Source: Christensenella sp. UBA1214 (GTDB lineage Bacteria > Bacillota > Clostridia > Christensenellales > CAG-138). Taken from it: DNA of 35,193 bases. The stretch covers positions 27,368 through 62,560 of the forward strand of contig DBXK01000049.1 in NCBI GenBank assembly GCA_002309375.1, written 5' to 3'. Made by a program: the position numbers and the translations under genes. Below the pieces are notes generated by a model. It saw nothing but the letters and a program-made list of their open reading frames with translations. It was not told where the DNA came from and ran no database searches. This document shows, piece after piece, positions 7,168 through 15,447 of this stretch. Position 1 is the stretch's first letter. Each line of letters starts with the position of its first letter.

Positions 7168-7743
7168 ATGAAAAACGATAAACAGATCAAAGCAGCGCTC
7201 GTATTCGCGCTTATCATTTTCGGAGCGGTCATCCTGCTGCTCACCGCGGCCTGCTGGGGGATCATCAACCTTTCGGGCTTCATCAACTATCTCGAAAACG
7301 GCCCCGTGGTGCTCAGGATCCTGATCGGCATCGGCTTCCTGCTGCTGTTTGCGTGCGTCGCCTATCTGATCATCAAAACGGCGAGCTTCGGCAAAGCGAC
7401 CTCGAGGGGCGAGATGAACCTCCTTGCGCAGAATACCGACGGCTCGACCTTTATCAGCAGCGAAGCGATCTCGACGATGGTCCAGCGCCTGCTCCGCCGC
7501 AACAGGCAAATCCGCCAGGCGGCCTGCAATGTCACTCCGGTTGCGGACGGCGTCACGATCGACATCCGTCTGACCGTTCTTTCGGGCGGCGACTATGCTC
7601 AGCTCTGCTCCGATATCCAGCGCGAGGTCAAGCATGAAGTCGAGCAGGCGACCGGCATCCCCGTCAAGAATGTTTCCGTTTCGATCGTCAAGACCATTGA
7701 GCAGAACGGAGAGCAGGCTCCGGTCGAAAAGAGGGTCAAATAA
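7168..7743 (+). CDS. amaP: Alkaline-shock membrane anchor protein, AmaP-like
   Basis: 191 residues. Two transmembrane helices (about 9-34 and 46-71) are followed by a cytoplasmic domain that resembles Asp23 (GEMNLLAQ, then EAISTMVQRLLRRN...VTPVADGVTIDIRLTV...CSDIQREVKHEVEQATGIPVKNVSVSIVKT). This is the architecture of AmaP, which tethers Asp23 to the membrane. A GGGAGGA ribosome-binding site precedes ATG 7168. The stop overlaps the start of the next gene, so these are coupled. Confidence 0.9.
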   Translation: MKNDKQIKAALVFALIIFGAVILLLTAACWGIINLSGFINYLENGPVVLRILIGIGFLLLFACVAYLIIKTASFGKATSRGEMNLLAQNTDGSTFISSEAISTMVQRLLRRNRQIRQAACNVTPVADGVTIDIRLTVLSGGDYAQLCSDIQREVKHEVEQATGIPVKNVSVSIVKTIEQNGEQAPVEKRVK

Positions 7744-7979
7744 TGAAGTACCAGGAAATAAAAGCGTTTATGGCGCGGAATAAATGCAAGGTTTTCATAA
7801 CCTTGATCGGCCTCATCGCCGCCGTGCTGATGCTTTCGATCGGCTTCTTCAGAACGCTGCTGATCCTTCTTTTGACGGGCGTCGGGTTCTTCTACGGCTC
7901 GCTGATCGATAAGCACGGCTTCGGCGGCGCGAACAGAGTGATCGCCGATTTCTTCAAAAGCCTGTTCAGCAGGAAATAA
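7743..7979 (+). CDS. DUF2273-family small membrane protein
   Basis: 78 residues with two hydrophobic helices (about 18-36 and 38-52) and a charged C-terminus ending FFKSLFSRK. The TAATG overlap with amaP, the size, and the YGSLIDKHG motif fit the DUF2273 family, which regularly accompanies Asp23 and AmaP genes. Its molecular role is unknown; association with the Asp23 membrane complex is inferred from neighbourhood. Confidence 0.88.
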   Translation: MKYQEIKAFMARNKCKVFITLIGLIAAVLMLSIGFFRTLLILLLTGVGFFYGSLIDKHGFGGANRVIADFFKSLFSRK

Positions 7980-8057
7980 AGCCGGGTCCCCGCCGGGAAC
8001 GGGAACCCCGGGATCAAAACAAGCCCCGGTCCGATCCGGACAGGGTGAAGGATTACT

Positions 8058-8462
8058 ATGAGCAGAAAAATTGCCCGTGAGGTCGCGATGAAGCTGACCT
8101 ACGAAAAACTTTTCGGCTGCGACGATACCTATCATCAGGTGCTCGAGCAGTCCGGCATCGAGGACGAGCCCTCCGAGGCGGATATCGCTTTCGCGGAGGA
8201 TATCGTGAACGGAGTCCAGCAGAATATCGGGGCGATCGATGAGATCATCAGCTCCGCCGCGGTCGGCTGGAGCGTTGAACGCATGCCGAAGGTCGATCTT
8301 TCGATCCTCCGCATCGCCGTTTACGAGATCCGCTTCGCGAAGGAAGTCCCGCCGGCCGTCGCCGCGAACGAGGCCGTGGAGCTCGCGAAGGTCTATTGCG
8401 ACGAGCGCTCGCCGCGCTTCATCAACGGCGTGCTCGGGAAAGTGATCCGGACGGGCAGCTGA
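8058..8462 (+). CDS. nusB: Transcription antitermination factor NusB
   Basis: 134 residues, normal length. All-helical RNA-binding protein that with NusE (S10) binds boxA in rRNA leader transcripts. The N-terminal REVAMKLTYEKLF (compare R..A...LY...) and the C-terminal block RMPKVDLSILRIAVYEIRF...VAANEAVELAKVYCDERSPRFINGVLGKV are diagnostic. ATG 8058 has AAGGA six bases upstream. A GC-rich gap of 78 bases with several G/C inverted repeats but no T-run separates it from the DUF2273 gene. Confidence 0.96.
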   Translation: MSRKIAREVAMKLTYEKLFGCDDTYHQVLEQSGIEDEPSEADIAFAEDIVNGVQQNIGAIDEIISSAAVGWSVERMPKVDLSILRIAVYEIRFAKEVPPAVAANEAVELAKVYCDERSPRFINGVLGKVIRTGS

Positions 8463-8483
8463 TCGAAAATCACCGGCAGACCA

Positions 8484-9452
8484 ATGGAAAAAAAGCGAAA
8501 ATTCCTCGGGATCGATACAAGCTGCTATACTTCTTCCGCAGCTTGTGTTTGCGTCAACGGAATCGTTTCGGATAAGAGGCAGCTCCTCTCCGTCGAAAGC
8601 GGGGAGCGCGGCCTCCGCCAGAGCGATGCCGTCTTTTTGCATACGAGGAACCTTCAATCCATCGTGCCGGAGCTGCTTTCCTCCGTCGAAGCGGAGGATA
8701 TCGCGGCCGTCGGCGTCAGCGTATGCCCGAGCGGGCGGGAGGGCAGCTATATGCCCGTTTTTCTCGTCGGGAAGCTCGTCGCCTCCTCCGTTGCCGCGGC
8801 GCTCCGCTGCCCGGTCTATGGCTTCACCCATCAGCAGGGGCATATCCGCGCGGCGCTTTTCGGGAACGAAAGTTTGATCGGGAAGGAATTTTTCGCCTTC
8901 CACCTCTCCGGCGGAACGAGCGAGCTGCTTCATGTGGACGGCAAACTGAATATCGAAAAGCTCGGCGGCTCGAGCGACATCAACGCCGGTCAGCTCGTGG
9001 ACAGGCTCGGTGTGAAGCTCGGCCTCGGCTTCCCCGCGGGCAAAGCGATGGAAGCGCTCGCCTCCGGAGCGAACGAGCGCGGAGTCCTGCTCCCTTCGAG
9101 CGTGAGGGGGCTCGAATTCTCCTTTTCCGGCGCGGAAACGAAGGCCGCGAAGGCGATAGACAGCGGCGCGGAGCCTTCCGCCGTCGCGTACTCGGTCTAT
9201 GACCTCATCGCGAGGACGCTCGCGAAAACGATGATCAACGCAATGAACACAGCAGAACGCCCGGACGGCGCGGATTTCCTCCTCGCCGGCGGCGTTGCTT
9301 CGAGCGCTCTGCTGCGTTCGATGCTGAAGAAGCGCATGCAGGGGAGCGGCGCAAGGCTGCATTTCGCGGCGCCCGCCCTTTCGAGCGACAATGCCGTCGG
9401 AGCGGCGCTGCTCGCGATGGACGAATACAATAAAACGGAGAAAGGGCAGTAA
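8484..9452 (+). CDS. TsaD/Kae1-like paralogue (peptidase M22 family)
   Basis: 322 residues. It has the ASKHA-type fold of TsaD/Kae1, the tRNA t6A synthesis enzyme: N-terminal LGIDTSCYTSS (phosphate-1 motif), HQQGH with metal ligands H116 and H120 in the HxxxH arrangement, LSGGTSEL (compare VSGGHTQL), LLAGGVASS and a C-terminal SSDNAVGAAL with D302. Several motifs depart from canonical TsaD (HQQGH rather than HMEGH, GGTS rather than GGHT), so this is probably a paralogue with its own function. It sits between nusB and folD. A true tsaD may lie elsewhere; it is not in this window. The ribosome-binding site is weak. Confidence 0.85.
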   Translation: MEKKRKFLGIDTSCYTSSAACVCVNGIVSDKRQLLSVESGERGLRQSDAVFLHTRNLQSIVPELLSSVEAEDIAAVGVSVCPSGREGSYMPVFLVGKLVASSVAAALRCPVYGFTHQQGHIRAALFGNESLIGKEFFAFHLSGGTSELLHVDGKLNIEKLGGSSDINAGQLVDRLGVKLGLGFPAGKAMEALASGANERGVLLPSSVRGLEFSFSGAETKAAKAIDSGAEPSAVAYSVYDLIARTLAKTMINAMNTAERPDGADFLLAGGVASSALLRSMLKKRMQGSGARLHFAAPALSSDNAVGAALLAMDEYNKTEKGQ

Positions 9453-9518
9453 GACGCCCGAAAAATAAAGGAAAAACGAAAATGTTTGCGCCGAATGAAC
9501 GGCGGGAAGGATAAGAAA

Positions 9519-10370
9519 ATGGCAAAGCTGATCGACGGAAAAGCGATCGCGGCCGCGATGAAGGAAGAATGCATCGCCCGCGTTGAAAAATTGAAGGAAG
9601 CCGGCGTTGAGCCGAGGCTCGACGTTGTGATCGTCGGCGACGATCCGGCTTCGCACCAGTATGTGAACAGCCGCTTGAAGGACTGCGCGGAGATCGGCCT
9701 TACGAGCTTCACCCACACCCTCCCCGCGGAGGCGGAGCAGGCGGAGCTGATCGCCCTTCTCGAAAAGCTGAATGCGGACGAAGCCGTGCACGGCATCCTT
9801 CTGCAGATGCCGCTTCCGAAGCACATGAAGCAGGACGAGGTGCTTGCGCATCTTTCCCCGAAGAAGGACGTCGACGGGCTGACCGTCGCGAACGCCGGCG
9901 CGCTCTATACCGGCCGGGAGGGCTTCGCGCCCTGCACGCCGAGCTCCGTCATGAAGCTCATAAAGAGCACCGGCGAGCCGATCCGCGGCAAAAACGCGGT
10001 CGTCGTCGGCCGCAGCATCGTCGTCGGCAAGCCCGCCGCAATGCTCCTTCTTGCGGAGCACGCGACGGTCACGATCTGCCATTCCCGCACGGCGGATCTC
10101 GCGGCGCACACCCGCAGCGCCGATATCCTCGTCGCCGCAGTCGGCGTGCCCGGCCTCATCAAGGGCGATATGGTCAAGCCCGGCGCGATCGTTGTGGACG
10201 CCGGCATCAACCGCGTCGACGGAAAGACCGTCGGCGACGTCGAATTCGATTCCGCCGAAGAATTCGCGGGCTGGATCTCGCCCGTTCCCGGCGGCGTCGG
10301 CCCCGTAACAAGAAAGATCCTACTTGAAAATACTCTGACCGCCGCGGAGAAACTGAATGGCCTCGACTGA
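9519..10370 (+). CDS. folD: Methylenetetrahydrofolate dehydrogenase / methenyltetrahydrofolate cyclohydrolase, FolD
   Basis: 283 residues, normal. FolD interconverts 5,10-methylene-, 5,10-methenyl- and 10-formyl-tetrahydrofolate in the cytoplasm. Visible motifs are GDDPASHQYVNSRLK (40-54), HGILLQMPLPKHM (catalytic Gln), PKKDVDGLT (catalytic Asp), and the nucleotide-binding GRSIVVGKPAAMLLL. The Tyr of the YxxxK active site is Y48, but the Lys at Y+4 is replaced by Arg (R52, codon CGC at 9672-9674). ATG 9519 is chosen for GGAAGGA upstream; an in-frame ATG at 9486 would add 11 residues. The gene overlaps xseA by 14 bases. Confidence 0.95.
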   Translation: MAKLIDGKAIAAAMKEECIARVEKLKEAGVEPRLDVVIVGDDPASHQYVNSRLKDCAEIGLTSFTHTLPAEAEQAELIALLEKLNADEAVHGILLQMPLPKHMKQDEVLAHLSPKKDVDGLTVANAGALYTGREGFAPCTPSSVMKLIKSTGEPIRGKNAVVVGRSIVVGKPAAMLLLAEHATVTICHSRTADLAAHTRSADILVAAVGVPGLIKGDMVKPGAIVVDAGINRVDGKTVGDVEFDSAEEFAGWISPVPGGVGPVTRKILLENTLTAAEKLNGLD

Positions 10371-11592
10371 TGCGGCGCTCACCGTCGCTCAACTCAATAA
10401 CTATGCCAAAAGCCTGCTAGAAAACGACGTGCGCCTGCGCTCCGTGCGCGTGCGCGGCGAGCTGACCGGCTTCAAACGGCATTCCTCCGGCCACCTGTAT
10501 TTTTCCCTGAAGGACGAAAGCGCGCTCATCCGCTGCGTGATGTTCCGCTCGAGCGCCGTTTCGCTCCGCTTTTCCCCGCAGGACGGCATGAAGGTCGTGC
10601 TCTCCGGCAGCGTGACGATCTATGCGAAGGACGGGCAGTACCAGTTTTACGCCAATACCATGCGTCAGGAGGGCGAGGGAGACCTCTATCAGCAGTTCCT
10701 GGAGCTTCAAAAAAAGCTTGAAGCGGAGGGCCTTTTCGCAAGAAAGCGCAGCATCCCGTTCCTGCCCGCCTGCGTCGGCGTCGTCACGAGCGAAACAGGC
10801 GCCGCGCTGCACGATATCGTGACGGTCATAAGGCGGCGCTTCCCCTCGATGAATATCCTCTTCGCCCCGGCCCAGGTCCAAGGCGCATCGGCGCCGGAAA
10901 CGATCATCGACGCGATCCGCCTGCTGAACGAAACGAAGAAGCCGGGCGTTTTGATCGTCGGGCGCGGCGGCGGCAGCTATGAGGACCTTTCCTGCTTCAA
11001 CGACGAGGGCGTCGCGCGGGCGATCTACGCAAGCGAGATCCCCGTCATCAGCGCCGTCGGCCACGAGGTGGATTTCACGATCGCCGATTTCGTCAGCGAC
11101 CTGCGCGCGCCGACCCCTTCCGCCGCGGCGGAGCTCGCCGTGCCCGTGCTCGCCGACCTCCTTTACGATATCGACGCAAAGCGCGAGCGCCTTGACGATA
11201 TCGTCGGAAACGCCGTGGATTCGGCAAAAAAGCATATCGAGCTGCTCTCTTCGAGCGCCGCGCTCGCAAAGCCCGCCGTGCTGATCGACAAGAAGCGGGC
11301 GAGTCTGAACAGGGCCGCCGACGCGCTGAAGACCTCCATGGACGCCGCGATGGCCGCGGGCCATGCCCGCCTCGGAGCCCTCACGGAGCGCCTCGGGGCC
11401 CTCGATCCGCTTTCCGTGCTGCGCCGCGGATATGCGATCGTCACCGATGAAGAAAACCGCCCCGTCATGAGCGCCGCAGGCGTCAATGAGGGGCAGAGGC
11501 TCAATATTTCGCTCGCGGACGGCAGCATCGCCGCCAAAGCCGAGCGCATCGAAACAAAAGAGAATACCGAAACGCAAAACGCGGAGGAATGA
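10357..11592 (+). CDS. xseA: Exodeoxyribonuclease VII large subunit
   Basis: 411 residues, typical. It has an N-terminal OB-fold DNA-binding domain (about 6-100: VAQLNNYAKSLLEND..RSVRVRGELTGFKRHSSGHLYFSLKD), the catalytic region (GRGGGSYEDLSCFNDEGVARAI...SAVGHEVDFTIADFVSDLRAPTPSAAAE), a coiled-coil segment and a C-terminal VLRRGYAIV motif. With XseB it degrades single-stranded DNA from both ends. Start ATG 10357 lies inside the end of folD; xseB follows after one base. Confidence 0.97.
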   Translation: MASTDAALTVAQLNNYAKSLLENDVRLRSVRVRGELTGFKRHSSGHLYFSLKDESALIRCVMFRSSAVSLRFSPQDGMKVVLSGSVTIYAKDGQYQFYANTMRQEGEGDLYQQFLELQKKLEAEGLFARKRSIPFLPACVGVVTSETGAALHDIVTVIRRRFPSMNILFAPAQVQGASAPETIIDAIRLLNETKKPGVLIVGRGGGSYEDLSCFNDEGVARAIYASEIPVISAVGHEVDFTIADFVSDLRAPTPSAAAELAVPVLADLLYDIDAKRERLDDIVGNAVDSAKKHIELLSSSAALAKPAVLIDKKRASLNRAADALKTSMDAAMAAGHARLGALTERLGALDPLSVLRRGYAIVTDEENRPVMSAAGVNEGQRLNISLADGSIAAKAERIETKENTETQNAEE

Positions 11593-11593
11593 T

Positions 11594-11851
11594 ATGACCG
11601 AAACCGAAAAAAACACAGTCCCGACCGATAAAGACGGCGAAAACGGCGAAAAGCCGAGCTTCGAAGCCGCCGCCGCGCAGCTCGAGGAGATCGTCGGGAA
11701 GCTGAATTCGGGCACTGCGATGCTCGATGAAATGATCGCGCTCTATGAAAAGGGCGTCGCGCTCTCCGATTACTGCCGAAAGCTGCTCGAGGATTACGAG
11801 GGCAGGATCGAAAAGGCAGTGCGCCGCTCCGCAAAGCCCGGAAACGAGTGA
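11594..11851 (+). CDS. xseB: Exodeoxyribonuclease VII small subunit
   Basis: 85 residues. The family core is clear: SFEAAAAQLEEIVGKLNSGTAMLDEMIALYEKGVALSDYCRKLLEDYEGRI (about 22-72), a helical hairpin that binds the XseA coiled coil. The first 20 residues are a hydrophilic extension rich in Glu, Lys and Asn. ATG 11594 has GGAGG seven bases upstream. The stop overlaps the start proposed for the polyprenyl synthetase gene (GTGA). Confidence 0.94.
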   Translation: MTETEKNTVPTDKDGENGEKPSFEAAAAQLEEIVGKLNSGTAMLDEMIALYEKGVALSDYCRKLLEDYEGRIEKAVRRSAKPGNE

Positions 11852-12759
11852 CGGCCATGGATGTTAAAGAGGTCAACAAGATCTATCTCGCCGAAGTGAC
11901 CGCCGCCCTCCTCAGAGCGGCGGAGTTCCCGGATGTTCCGGAGCTTCTTCGGAATGCGATGCGCTACAGCCTCGAAGCCGGCGGCAAGCGCCTCCGTCCC
12001 TGCCTCGTGCTCGGCGTTTTCGATATGCTCGGCGGCGAAAGCGAAAAGGAAAAGAGAGAGCAGGCGCTCAGCCTTGCCTGCGGCCTTGAGATGATTCATA
12101 CCTATTCGCTGATCCACGACGATCTTCCCTGCGTCGACAACGACGATATGCGCCGCGGCAAGCCCTCGAACCACAAGGTCTTCGGCGAAGGCCAGGCCGT
12201 TTTCGCGGGCGACGCGCTGCTCACCTGCGCTTTCGAACGGATGCTCGAAAACGGGCTCCGCTATAATAACAAGGACTATTACCGCGCGATGCTGGAGATC
12301 GCCAAACGCGCCGGCGCCTCGGGCATGGTCGCGGGGCAGTCCCTCGACCTCATCGCCGAAGCGGAAAAAACGATGGATGAAGCGATGCTCTTCCGCATCC
12401 ACCGCCGCAAAACAGCGGATATGCTGACCGCCGCGATCCTCGCCGGAGCCTATATCGCCGGCGCTTCCGGGGTGCAGCTCTCCGCCCTCGAAAGGTATGC
12501 GGACAAGCTCGGCCTGCTTTTCCAGATCACCGACGATATCCTCGATGCGGAGGGCGACGCGCTTTTGATGGGCAAGACCCTCGGCAAGGACGAGAAGAGC
12601 AATAAACTGACCTTCGTGAGCCTCTACGGGCTCGACGAAGCGAAGGAAACGGCGGAGCAGATCGCCGTCGAGGCGGACGCGCTGCTTGCTTCGAATTTCC
12701 CCGAAAACGCGGATTATCTGCGCGGAATGATCGATTATATCAAGGACAGAAAAAACTGA
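11848..12759 (+). CDS. ispA: Polyprenyl (geranyl/farnesyl-type) diphosphate synthase
   Basis: 303 residues. Condenses isopentenyl diphosphate with allylic diphosphates. The first Asp-rich motif is HDDLPCVDNDDMRRGKPSNH and the second QITDDILD; GGKRLRP lies upstream of the first. The insertion of two residues between Asp residues in the first motif (DDxxxxD) is the bacterial FPP/GGPP type II pattern. Product chain length cannot be read with certainty, but the position next to xseB and dxs matches ispA in other Firmicutes. The start may be GTG 11848 (overlap with xseB) or ATG 11857, three codons later. Confidence 0.93.
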   Translation: MTAMDVKEVNKIYLAEVTAALLRAAEFPDVPELLRNAMRYSLEAGGKRLRPCLVLGVFDMLGGESEKEKREQALSLACGLEMIHTYSLIHDDLPCVDNDDMRRGKPSNHKVFGEGQAVFAGDALLTCAFERMLENGLRYNNKDYYRAMLEIAKRAGASGMVAGQSLDLIAEAEKTMDEAMLFRIHRRKTADMLTAAILAGAYIAGASGVQLSALERYADKLGLLFQITDDILDAEGDALLMGKTLGKDEKSNKLTFVSLYGLDEAKETAEQIAVEADALLASNFPENADYLRGMIDYIKDRKN

Positions 12760-12760
12760 A

Positions 12761-14617
12761 ATGGTTTCATACGATGAGCTGAAGCTCCTCAACCGAATAA
12801 ACTCCCCGGAGGATCTCAAATCCCTCTCGAAGGATGAACTGTACGCCCTTGCAGACGAGATGCGGCGCTATATGGTCTCCGTCGTTTCGAAAAACGGCGG
12901 GCATCTTTCCTCGAACCTCGGCATCGTCGAGCTCACGATCGCGCTGCACCTCTGCTTCGATTTCAAAAAGGACAGGCTCGTTTTCGACGTAGGGCATCAG
13001 TGCTATCCGCATAAGCTCCTGACCGGCCGCGCGAAGGAATTCGAAACGCTCCGCAAAAAGGACGGCATCTCCGGCTTCCCGAAGACGGCGGAGAGCGAAT
13101 ATGACGCCTTCAACGTCGGCCATTCGAGCACAGCCGCCTCCGCCGCGCTCGGCATCCTGCGGGCGATGCGGCTCGAGGGCAACACGAAGGACCGCGTCGT
13201 TGCCGTCGTCGGCGACGGCGCGCTCACGGGCGGCCTTGCCTATGAAGCGCTCGATGACGCGGGCGAAAAGGAGCTGCCGTTCATCGTGATCTTGAACGAC
13301 AACAAGATGAGCATCTCCGGCAACGTCGGCGGCATGAGCGCCCATCTATCGAAGCTCCGCACGAGCAAGGGCTATAAAAAGTTCAAGCGCCGCTTCTCCG
13401 GCAACCTCAAAAAGATCCCGCTCGTCGGCAAAAAGATGAGCCGCGGCATTGAAAGATTCAAAAACAGAGTGAAATATTTCGTTCTTCCGAACGTGCTTTT
13501 CGAGGAGCTCGGGTATACCTACGCCGGGCCGTTCGACGGGCATAATATCGAGGAGCTCGTGAAGATCCTCGAGCACGCGAAGACGAACGTGACCGACAAG
13601 CCCATGCTGATCCACGTCATGACGAAGAAGGGCAAGGGCTATGCGCCGGCCGAAAAGGATCCGGAGCGCTTCCACGGCATCGGCAAATTCGACGAGGCGA
13701 CGGGGGAGAGCGCTTCCGGCCTCAACAATTCGAAGATCTTCGCGGATGAGCTCTGCCGCCTTGCGGAAAAGGATGAAAAGATCGTCGCCATCACCGCCGC
13801 AATGCCGGCCGGTACCGGCCTTTCCGCCTTTGCAAAGCGTTTCCCGGAGCGGTTCTTCGATGTCGGCATCGCCGAGCAGCACGCCGTCACGATGGCGGCG
13901 GGCATGGCCGAAGCCGGGCTGAAGCCCGTTTTTGCCGTGTATTCGACCTTTTTGCAGCGCGGCTATGATCAGCTCCTGCACGATGTTTGCCTGCAGAACC
14001 TGCACGTCGTTTTCGGCGTCGACCGCGCCGGCCTCGTCGGAGCGGACGGCGAGACCCACCAGGGCGTTTACGATATCGCGTATTTTTCGACCCTGCCGAA
14101 CGGCTTCACGCTGCTTTCGCCCTCCTCGCAGGAGGAGCTTCGCGCAATGCTCGCGCTTGCGATGAAGCTCGATGGCCCCTGCGCCGTCAGGTACAGCCGC
14201 GGCCTTCTGCCCGAAAGGAAGCTCAATACAGTCGTTCCGCTCGATGAATGGGAGCTTGTGAAGAATATCAAGCCCTGCACCGTCGTCGCCTCCGGCCGGC
14301 TGCTGGAGGTCGCAGAAAGGGCGGTCGAGGGCCTGCCCGTCGGCCTCGTGAACGCAAGGAAGCTCTGCCCGCTCGGCGTGCGCGAGCTTCGGATGCTCGA
14401 CGGCGCAAAGTGCATAATAACCGTTGAGGACGGCAGCCGCGACTCCGGTTTCGGCGCCCAGCTTGCCCGCCTCGCCTGCGCCGAAGGGAAGCTCCGCGTG
14501 CTCACCCTCGGCGTTCCGAACGAACCCATCTGCGCCGCCTCGCCCGCGGAGCAGGACGATCTCTGCGGCCTGAGCGAGGAGAAGATCCGCCAGGTCGTGC
14601 TCAAACATATGCGTTAA
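12761..14617 (+). CDS. dxs: 1-deoxy-D-xylulose-5-phosphate synthase
   Basis: 618 residues, normal. Thiamine-diphosphate enzyme for the first step of the MEP isoprenoid pathway (pyruvate + glyceraldehyde 3-phosphate). Motifs are VGHQCYPHKLLTGR, the ThDP-binding GDGALTGGLAYEALDDAG...NDNKMSISGNVGGMS, HVMTKKGKGYAPAE, the transketolase central domain (DVGIAEQHAVTMAAGMA, DRAGLVGADGETHQG) and a C-terminal transketolase domain. ATG 12761 follows the polyprenyl synthase stop by one base; both genes serve isoprenoid synthesis. I saw no ThDP riboswitch upstream. Confidence 0.97.
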   Translation: MVSYDELKLLNRINSPEDLKSLSKDELYALADEMRRYMVSVVSKNGGHLSSNLGIVELTIALHLCFDFKKDRLVFDVGHQCYPHKLLTGRAKEFETLRKKDGISGFPKTAESEYDAFNVGHSSTAASAALGILRAMRLEGNTKDRVVAVVGDGALTGGLAYEALDDAGEKELPFIVILNDNKMSISGNVGGMSAHLSKLRTSKGYKKFKRRFSGNLKKIPLVGKKMSRGIERFKNRVKYFVLPNVLFEELGYTYAGPFDGHNIEELVKILEHAKTNVTDKPMLIHVMTKKGKGYAPAEKDPERFHGIGKFDEATGESASGLNNSKIFADELCRLAEKDEKIVAITAAMPAGTGLSAFAKRFPERFFDVGIAEQHAVTMAAGMAEAGLKPVFAVYSTFLQRGYDQLLHDVCLQNLHVVFGVDRAGLVGADGETHQGVYDIAYFSTLPNGFTLLSPSSQEELRAMLALAMKLDGPCAVRYSRGLLPERKLNTVVPLDEWELVKNIKPCTVVASGRLLEVAERAVEGLPVGLVNARKLCPLGVRELRMLDGAKCIITVEDGSRDSGFGAQLARLACAEGKLRVLTLGVPNEPICAASPAEQDDLCGLSEEKIRQVVLKHMR

Positions 14618-14618
14618 A

Positions 14619-15431
14619 ATGTCCGAAAGAGTCGATCAAAAACTTGTTGAACTCGGCCTCGCCCAAAGCCGCGAGCGCGCCAAAGCCCTGATCATGGAGG
14701 GCGTGGTGCTCCTTGACGGCGTCCGCGTGATGAAACCCGGCGACCCCGTGCGCGAAGGGCAGGAGCTCACTTTGAAGGAGGACCCGATCCCCTTCGTCAG
14801 TCGCGGCGGACTGAAGCTCAAAAAAGCCGTGGAGCGCTGGGAAATCGATCTTCGCGGGATGACCTGCCTGGACGTCGGCGCATCGACCGGCGGCTTCACC
14901 GACTGCATGCTCCAGAACGGCGCGAGGAAGGTCTTCGCCGTGGACGTCGGCTACGGTCAGCTCGATTGGAAGCTCCGCAGCGATCCGCGCGTTCGGTGCA
15001 TGGAGCGGCACAACGCCCGCCTGATGGAGCCCGCGTGGTTCGATGAGGCGCCGTCCTTCGCCTCGTGCGATGTGTCGTTCATCTCGATCCGCCTGATCCT
15101 GCCCCGCATGCTCGAGGTCCTCGCCCCGGGCGGAAGGGCAGTCGTGCTCGTGAAGCCCCAATTCGAGGCGGGGCGCAATAAGGTCGGCAAAAACGGCGTC
15201 GTCCGGGAGAAAAAGACCCATCTCGAGGTCCTTTCGGAGGCCGCGCTCTTCGCAAAGAGCATCGGTTTTTCCCTGCTCGGGATGGATTTTTCGCCGATCA
15301 CTGGCCCGAAGGGCAATATCGAATTCCTGCTTTATCTTCTTTCCGGGGAAAGCGCCGAAGCGCTTGATGAGGAAGGGATAAAAACCGCGGCGGAGGAGAT
15401 CGTGAACGCCGCGCATGAATGCCTCGGCTGA
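14619..15431 (+). CDS. tlyA: TlyA-family rRNA (cytidine-2'-O)-methyltransferase
   Basis: 270 residues, normal. An N-terminal S4 RNA-binding domain (about 3-65: RVDQKLVELGLAQSRERAKALIMEGVVLLDGVRV) is followed by an FtsJ-like methyltransferase domain (LDVGASTGGFTDCMLQNGARKVFAVDVGYGQLDWKLRSDPRV; later DVSFISIRLILP, VLVKPQFEAGRNKVGKNGVVR). Family members methylate 16S and/or 23S rRNA; older annotations call them hemolysin A. It starts one base after the dxs stop, without a clear ribosome-binding site, so coupling to dxs translation is likely. Confidence 0.95.
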   Translation: MSERVDQKLVELGLAQSRERAKALIMEGVVLLDGVRVMKPGDPVREGQELTLKEDPIPFVSRGGLKLKKAVERWEIDLRGMTCLDVGASTGGFTDCMLQNGARKVFAVDVGYGQLDWKLRSDPRVRCMERHNARLMEPAWFDEAPSFASCDVSFISIRLILPRMLEVLAPGGRAVVLVKPQFEAGRNKVGKNGVVREKKTHLEVLSEAALFAKSIGFSLLGMDFSPITGPKGNIEFLLYLLSGESAEALDEEGIKTAAEEIVNAAHECLG

Positions 15432-15447
15432 GGCGTTGGAGGACAAA

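Noticed and set aside
7599..10109. 836-codon minus-strand open frame
   Set aside because: It is antisense to amaP, nusB, the TsaD-like gene and folD, which are all clear genes; long antisense frames are expected in GC-rich DNA.
12700..12765. ThDP riboswitch ahead of dxs
   Set aside because: dxs begins one base after the previous gene, leaving no leader; no TPP motif is visible.
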